This document shows, piece after piece, positions 59,384 to 64,000 of a stretch of DNA of 64,000 nucleotides. Below the pieces are notes generated by a model. It was not told the DNA's origin. It saw nothing but the letters and a program-made list of their open reading frames with translations, and searched no databases. Positions within the stretch are counted from its first letter, which is position 1. The number at the start of each line of letters is the position of its first letter. The stretch covers positions 1 to 64,000 of the forward strand of contig NZ_MTQD01000012.1 in NCBI RefSeq assembly GCF_001974875.1, read 5' to 3'. This stretch comes from Pseudoalteromonas sp. EB27. Lineage in GTDB: Bacteria; Pseudomonadota; Gammaproteobacteria; Enterobacterales; Alteromonadaceae. The position numbers were made by a program, and so were the translations under genes.

Positions 59384-59412
59384 AAAAGCAGGAAAAGATT
59401 TCCTGCTTTTCT
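59384..59412 (+). terminator. terminator of the sigma cassette
   Basis: AAAAGCAGGAAA, loop AGA, TTTCCTGCTTTT. Confidence 0.85.
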
Positions 59413-59472
59413 ATTTGCACAGCCCCTTCAAGTCGATAGAATAGAGCCATTCAATTTTACCACTGTGAAGTT

Positions 59473-60852
59473 ATGGCCAAACCAGATAAGCAAGTCGATA
59501 CTCTTAAAGTTCCTCCCCATTCAATAGAAGCTGAACAATCTGTTTTAGGTGGTTTAATGCTTGATAACCAAGCTTTTGACCGCGTAGCTGAACTTGTTGT
59601 ATCACAGGATTTTTATACCCGCACGCACAAGTTAATTTTTGAAGCGATGACGGCACTTGCTGAGATTGGCGATCCAATAGATTTAATCACTATTTCTGAA
59701 AGTTTAGAAAAAAATAATAAGCTTGCAGGAATTGGTGGTTTTGCTTATTTAGCTGAAATAGCTAAAAACACGCCAAGCGCTGCTAACATTGACGCTTACG
59801 CAAGTATTGTACGCGAACGCGCTGTTGTACGTGAAATGATTGGCGTAGCGAACGAAATTGCAGAAGCGGGTTTTAATACTGAAGGGCGTACTAGTCACGA
59901 TTTACTTGATTTTGCCGAAAGCAAAGTGTTTAAAATTGCTGAGCAACGAACAAAAAGTAATGAAGGTCCGCAGAGCATTCATAGCATCCTTGAAAAAACC
60001 GTTGATAAAATAGAAGAGCTTTATCAATCGCCACAAGATGGTGTAACAGGTGTAAGTACAGGTTATGCCGATCTTGATAAAATGACGACGGGCTTACAGC
60101 CATCCGATTTAATTATTGTAGCAGCACGTCCATCAATGGGTAAAACCACCTTTGCGATGAACCTTGCAGAACATGCTGCAATGACTCAAGACAAACCAGT
60201 ATTAATTTACTCTCTAGAGATGCCTTCTGAGCAAATTATGATGAGGATGCTAGCGTCTCTTGGCCGTATTAACCAAACTAAGGTACGTACTGGCCAGTTA
60301 GATGATGACGATTGGGCACGACTTTCATCAACTATGGGCTTGTTGATGGAAAAAGGTAAAATGTACGTTGATGATGCATCAGGTTTAACACCTACCGATG
60401 TTCGTTCTCGTGCAAGGCGTATAGCCCGCGACCATGGCGGTATTAGCATGATCATGGTCGATTACTTACAGTTAATGCGTGTACCAAGCCTTGCCGATAA
60501 CCGAACGCTCGAAATTGCCGAAATCTCGCGTTCACTTAAAGCATTAGCAAAAGAGCTAAAATGTCCGGTTGTTGCGCTTTCACAGCTTAACCGTACGCTA
60601 GAGCAACGTGCCGATAAACGCCCAATTAACTCAGATTTACGTGAGTCAGGGTCGATAGAGCAGGATGCCGATTTAATCATGTTTATTTACCGTGATGAAG
60701 TGTACAACGAAGACAGTACCGATAAAGGTATTGCCGAAATTATTATAGGTAAACAACGTAACGGCCCAATTGGTAAAGTGCGTTTAACATTCCAAGGTCA
60801 ATTTTCTCGCTTTGATAATTACGCGGGACCAGCGGTAGATGACGATTACTAA
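59473..60852 (+). CDS. dnaB: replicative DNA helicase
   Basis: The 459-residue hexameric helicase has an N-terminal domain (EAEQSVLGGLML), a linker, and a RecA-like core with Walker A ARPSMGKTT, MVDYLQLM (Walker B), and a GSIEQDADLI region. No intein. The alr ATG overlaps the dnaB stop (TAATG), so they are coupled. Confidence 0.97.
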   Translation: MAKPDKQVDTLKVPPHSIEAEQSVLGGLMLDNQAFDRVAELVVSQDFYTRTHKLIFEAMTALAEIGDPIDLITISESLEKNNKLAGIGGFAYLAEIAKNTPSAANIDAYASIVRERAVVREMIGVANEIAEAGFNTEGRTSHDLLDFAESKVFKIAEQRTKSNEGPQSIHSILEKTVDKIEELYQSPQDGVTGVSTGYADLDKMTTGLQPSDLIIVAARPSMGKTTFAMNLAEHAAMTQDKPVLIYSLEMPSEQIMMRMLASLGRINQTKVRTGQLDDDDWARLSSTMGLLMEKGKMYVDDASGLTPTDVRSRARRIARDHGGISMIMVDYLQLMRVPSLADNRTLEIAEISRSLKALAKELKCPVVALSQLNRTLEQRADKRPINSDLRESGSIEQDADLIMFIYRDEVYNEDSTDKGIAEIIIGKQRNGPIGKVRLTFQGQFSRFDNYAGPAVDDDY

Positions 60853-61931
60853 TGCGCTTAGCCACTGCTGAAATTAATTTAGCTGCACTTGCGCATAATT
60901 TAGCGCAAGTTAAGTGTTTTGCACCTAATATCAAAGTAATGGCGGTGCTAAAAGCAAATGCTTACGGACATGGTTTAGTAACGATTGCGCAGCATTTAAA
61001 TGATGCTGACGCATTTGCTGTGGCGCGGATAGATGAAGCGTTAGCTCTGCGAGCGGGGGGCCTAACAAAGCCAATAGTTTTACTCGAAGGCTTCTTTAAT
61101 AAAGCCGACATACCTATTTTACTCGCTAATAATTTTCAAACTATTATTCACGATGAGTACCAATTAGCCGCGCTTGAAAAAGCAAAGCTTGATGCGCCAA
61201 TAACATGTTGGTTAAAAGTAAATACAGGTATGCATCGACTAGGTATTGCGCCAGAGCAGTTTGAAGAATTTTATAGCCGTTTACAAAAAACACCTAACGC
61301 TAAAAACACTGTTAATCTGATGACCCATTTTTCGTGTGCTGATGATGTTGATAATGCTAAAACGGTTCAACAAATTACGTTATTTGATAACTTAGTGAAT
61401 GGTATTGACCAAGCGCATTGTTTATCAAATTCAGCGGGTATTATCGCGTGGCCAAATGGACATGGTGATTGGGTACGCCCTGGTCTAATGCTCTATGGTG
61501 TATCGCCTATGGCAAATAGTATTGGGCAACAACATAAATTAAAACCAGTTATGCGCTTAACTACGCGCGTAATTGCAGTGCGAAATGTGCCTGCTAATGA
61601 GGCGGTCGGGTATGGTGGTCGTTGGAAAAGCGATAAACCAACCAAGTTAGCTGTTGTGGCTATGGGTTATGGCGATGGTTATCCTCGGCACGCTAAAGAG
61701 GGGACCCCCGTTATAATTGGCAAGCAGCGTTATGGTATTGTCGGTAGTGTAGCAATGGATATGATTAGTGTAGATATAGGCACTAATGAGCATAATATTA
61801 AAGTTGGCGACAGGGTTACTATGTGGGGCCCTGAGCTACCAGTTGAAGAAATAGCACTATGCGCTGATACTATCCCCTACGAGCTATTATGTAATATTAC
61901 ACCGCGCGTAAGTTATGAGTATCAGCGTTGA
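60852..61931 (+). CDS. alr: alanine racemase
   Basis: The 359-residue enzyme makes D-Ala for peptidoglycan. AVLKANAYGHG holds the PLP Lys34, NEAVGYGGRW the catalytic Tyr region, and SVAMDMISVD the C-terminal motif. A small hairpin with ACAGCT lies after its stop. Confidence 0.96.
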   Translation: MRLATAEINLAALAHNLAQVKCFAPNIKVMAVLKANAYGHGLVTIAQHLNDADAFAVARIDEALALRAGGLTKPIVLLEGFFNKADIPILLANNFQTIIHDEYQLAALEKAKLDAPITCWLKVNTGMHRLGIAPEQFEEFYSRLQKTPNAKNTVNLMTHFSCADDVDNAKTVQQITLFDNLVNGIDQAHCLSNSAGIIAWPNGHGDWVRPGLMLYGVSPMANSIGQQHKLKPVMRLTTRVIAVRNVPANEAVGYGGRWKSDKPTKLAVVAMGYGDGYPRHAKEGTPVIIGKQRYGIVGSVAMDMISVDIGTNEHNIKVGDRVTMWGPELPVEEIALCADTIPYELLCNITPRVSYEYQR

Positions 61932-61950
61932 CACAGCTATAAAGCTGTAT

Positions 61951-62190
61951 TTACTCTTTTATAAAGTAAATATCGCTAAAGCCCATACGGGCAAATTCTT
62001 GGTCGCGAAAGTTACGAACAGAGGCAGACCCTTTTGAGGTCATTTCTATTTGCTGTACCATGCTTAAGTAATTAGTCAGATCAATACCTTCAGCGGCAGC
62101 AATTGCTTGATACATGTCGTGGTATTTATCTTTAGCGAAATTAATCTCGCGCGGTTCGTTTTTATATTTGTAGGTTATTCTACGTGCCAT
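61951..62190 (-). CDS. DUF2960 family protein
   Basis: A 79-residue protein starting MARRITYKYKNEPREINFAK with AAAEGIDLTNYLSM, resembling the DUF2960 family of Vibrio and relatives. The function is unknown. It is convergent with alr. Confidence 0.7.
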   Translation of the reverse strand: MARRITYKYKNEPREINFAKDKYHDMYQAIAAAEGIDLTNYLSMVQQIEMTSKGSASVRNFRDQEFARMGFSDIYFIKE

Positions 62191-62297
62191 ATTAAGCTCA
62201 TTTCAATTGAGTGTTGCAGCGATTTTACACTGTATTTAATAACGGCTCTAGCATTGAGTGACTTGTTGTAATCGGTAATTAAAATAAAGAGTCGAAA

Positions 62298-62549
62298 ATG
62301 AAATTATCAGTAGAGATCAGTAAATACCCACTTCACCAAGACTATATCCCGTTTATACAAGGGTTTATTGACAGATTAAACGAATACGATGATTTAAAAG
62401 TGATTACTAACACGTTATCAACGCAAATTTTTGGTGATTACGATTTAGTAATGCAGGTATTAAATACCGAAATTAAGCGCTCATATGAAGAATTTGGTAA
62501 AGCTATTTTTGTATGTAAGTTTCTCTCTGGCGACTTATCGCCTGAATAG
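62298..62549 (+). CDS. YkoF-like (thiamine-binding family) protein
   Basis: An 83-residue single ferredoxin-like domain with ISKYPLHQDYIPFI and NTLSTQIFGDYD, as in the YkoF/MTH1187 family, some of which bind hydroxymethylpyrimidine or thiamine. Ligand inferred from family. The pnuC gene is 200 bases further, with a mobile element between. Confidence 0.65.
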   Translation: MKLSVEISKYPLHQDYIPFIQGFIDRLNEYDDLKVITNTLSTQIFGDYDLVMQVLNTEIKRSYEEFGKAIFVCKFLSGDLSPE

Positions 62550-62555
62550 CCTATA

Positions 62556-62715
62556 ATACCAACCTGCATAAATATTTGATCAATTTAACGAATTAAATTG
62601 CACTATAACGTCGTTAAAAATTTTTATTTAGAACAACTAGATACAAAAATTTTTGCCTAGTTCTAGCGTAATTTTCTTAACGTTAAATAGACCCCGTATA
62701 TAAGCAGGTTGGTAT
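62556..62715. mobile_element. small inverted-repeat element A, copy 2
   Basis: 160 bases, complete and uninterrupted, with ends ATACCAACCTGC and GCAGGTTGGTAT. It is nearly identical to copy 1 at 47974 and non-coding. It lies 34 bases before the pnuC start, so it may have supplied or replaced regulatory DNA. Confidence 0.85.
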
Positions 62716-62749
62716 AACAATCGGCACAACTAAACGGTAACTGCATAAT

Positions 62750-63367
62750 ATGGACTTTTTAACACAAACCTTAAGTGGTTTTACAGCAATGTCGCATTGG
62801 GAGTATATTGCGGTAGGGTTGTCGATGGCTTATTTATTATTAGCAATAAAAGAAAGCTTATGGTGTTGGCCTGCGGCGTTTTTTAGTACGCTCATTTATA
62901 CAATAATGTACTGGAATGGTGCATTACTTATGGAGTCATTACTTAATTTTTATTATATGTATATGGCTGTATTTGGATGGGTTGTATGGCGTAAAGGCAA
63001 AGCTGCAAATTTAAATATTACATCGTGGTCGATAAACCGCCATGCTGTTTTAATTAGTTTAACAACTATAGCTGCAATAGCTATAGGTTACGTTATGCAA
63101 AACTATACTCATGCTGATTTTGCTTATCTTGATAGCTTTACAACGTGCTTTGCAGTAGTAACTACTTACTTAGTTGCTAAAAAAGTCCTCGAAAACTGGC
63201 TGTACTGGATTGTTATAGATGCAGCTTCTATGTATTTATATTACGAAAAAGGCTATTACCCAACGCTAGCACTCTTTATATTTTATACCATTATGGCAGC
63301 GTGGGGCTTTAAAACCTGGTACGAAGAATACGAACAAAGCCAAGCTAAGCCTCTAGCACAGCTTTAA
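62750..63367 (+). CDS. pnuC: PnuC-family vitamin transporter
   Basis: The 205-residue protein has about seven membrane segments and the family motifs LLNFYYMYMAVFGWVVWRK and LENWLYWIVIDAASMYLYYE. PnuC transports nicotinamide riboside; relatives (PnuT) take up thiamine. The neighbours, a YkoF-like protein and an APH-fold kinase, suggest thiamine here, but the ligand is inferred. The next gene begins 3 bases after it. Confidence 0.82.
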   Translation: MDFLTQTLSGFTAMSHWEYIAVGLSMAYLLLAIKESLWCWPAAFFSTLIYTIMYWNGALLMESLLNFYYMYMAVFGWVVWRKGKAANLNITSWSINRHAVLISLTTIAAIAIGYVMQNYTHADFAYLDSFTTCFAVVTTYLVAKKVLENWLYWIVIDAASMYLYYEKGYYPTLALFIFYTIMAAWGFKTWYEEYEQSQAKPLAQL

Positions 63368-63370
63368 TCA

Positions 63371-64000
63371 ATGATTGCCCATACTCAGTTAGTAAAAATG
63401 TGTAGTGCGTTTATAGAGCCTACAAGCATTGTTTCAAGCGAGCGATTACTTAATGGCTTTAGTAACGATAATTTTTTAATACGTACCGAGCAACAAGGGT
63501 ATTTGTTAAAGTGTTATAAAAGCCATTGGCCAAGTGACGGCCTTGAAGCGCAGCGCTTTTTAAGTGACTTTAATATATGTCCAGCGCCTATTTGGCTTGA
63601 TAAAGAAAACGGTCGTGCGGTATTTAACTATATTGAAGGCAAGAGCGCGCAATCGGATATAACGCTTAGCTTTATTAATAAACTTGCTCAAGTGCACAAT
63701 TACAAAGTGTCTACCGCGCCAATGGATATAGCTAAAGAGCTTCATTTTTATCAAAACACCGGCGTATATACGCAATATAAACTTCAAATAGAGCAGGCAC
63801 TCAAAGCAGTTACAGCTATGTCATTTAATGCAGGTTTTTGTCATAACGACTTAGTAAAAGACAACATTATTGTAAATGCTTCAGGTATGTATTTAATTGA
63901 TTTTGAATACGCACAAACTAACGATGTGTATTTTGATTTGGCAGCCCTTGCAGTGAGCTTTAATTTTAATGAGAGCAGTGAAAGTGCATTGTTAAATAAC
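63371..64000 (+). CDS. APH-fold phosphotransferase, partial at right edge
   Basis: 210 codons are open to the window end. The kinase motifs GFCHNDLVKDNIIV (catalytic Asp) and LIDFEYAQTNDVYFDLA (metal-binding Asp) identify choline/aminoglycoside kinase fold. Next to pnuC, thiamine kinase (ThiK-like) is plausible; choline kinase is an alternative. Start at ATG 63371, 3 bases after the pnuC stop, with no clear ribosome site, so it is probably coupled. Confidence 0.75.
   Translation, partial: MIAHTQLVKMCSAFIEPTSIVSSERLLNGFSNDNFLIRTEQQGYLLKCYKSHWPSDGLEAQRFLSDFNICPAPIWLDKENGRAVFNYIEGKSAQSDITLSFINKLAQVHNYKVSTAPMDIAKELHFYQNTGVYTQYKLQIEQALKAVTAMSFNAGFCHNDLVKDNIIVNASGMYLIDFEYAQTNDVYFDLAALAVSFNFNESSESALLNN

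Noticed and set aside
62191..62297. TPP riboswitch before the YkoF-like gene
   Set aside because: No CTGAGA-type core or second conserved block was found here or before pnuC.

Overview
The window looks like chromosomal DNA of a marine gammaproteobacterium, most likely Pseudoalteromonas. The reasons are the protein sequences, the moderate A+T richness, and several familiar arrangements: recX-alaS-lysC-csrA, oadGAB, mtnN-cbiB, mutY-yggX, ygfB-pepP-ubiH-ubiI, and rpsF-priB-rpsR-rplI followed downstream by dnaB-alr. I identified it by reading only; no database search was run. Most of it is ordinary core genome with a few accessory patches.

Layout. 1-2.6 kb: an accessory left edge with a gene-poor stretch and a strongly A+T-rich DUF262/DUF1524 protein resembling GmrSD type IV restriction enzymes. 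2.6-7.5 kb: an envelope cluster on the minus strand (TonB-like protein, ECF sigma factor, membrane partner; then a secreted TPR-TonB protein), with a DUF3087 protein, a small tyrosine phosphatase and an outer-membrane-like protein on the plus strand. 7.7-13.8 kb: ribA, a membrane protein, recX, alaS, lysC, csrA. 13.8-19.8 kb: small membrane and lipoprotein genes, the Na+-pumping oxaloacetate decarboxylase, an aldo/keto reductase and a 58-residue membrane ORF. 19.9-26.2 kb: an M23 endopeptidase, tyrS, cbiB, mtnN, a DUF2726 protein, folE2. 26.4-38 kb: arcB and arcA facing each other, another sensor kinase, rsmC, trmB, mutY, yggX and a large hybrid kinase.

38.1-39.6 kb: a tRNA array with a strong promoter, three tRNA-Phe(GAA) and three tRNA-Thr(TGT), plus a truncated 5' tRNA-Phe piece and four 3'-half tRNA-Thr pieces, two of them in a tandem duplication with a 222-bp period. 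39.7-48 kb: nitroreductase, an ABM-domain protein, an exported acetolactate decarboxylase, and an RND efflux operon. 48-49 kb: a gene-free kilobase holding a small inverted-repeat element with a second element nested inside it, the displaced efflux terminator, and a 6S RNA gene (ssrS, minus strand). 49-53 kb: ygfB-pepP-ubiH-ubiI. 53.3-55.4 kb: an unknown membrane protein and an exported esterase-like protein. 55.7-62 kb: the S6 operon, a second ECF sigma factor cassette with a good candidate ECF promoter, dnaB, alr. 62-64 kb: DUF2960, and a probable vitamin-salvage group (YkoF-like protein, PnuC-family transporter, APH-fold kinase running off the right edge) into which a second copy of the small mobile element has inserted.

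The best candidates for a second look are the degenerate tRNA array, the nested elements at 48 kb, the single-chain GmrSD-like gene, the TonB/ECF envelope cassette, and the exported acetolactate decarboxylase. I did not find a clearly new multi-gene system, and no CRISPR array, prophage or intact insertion sequence was seen.
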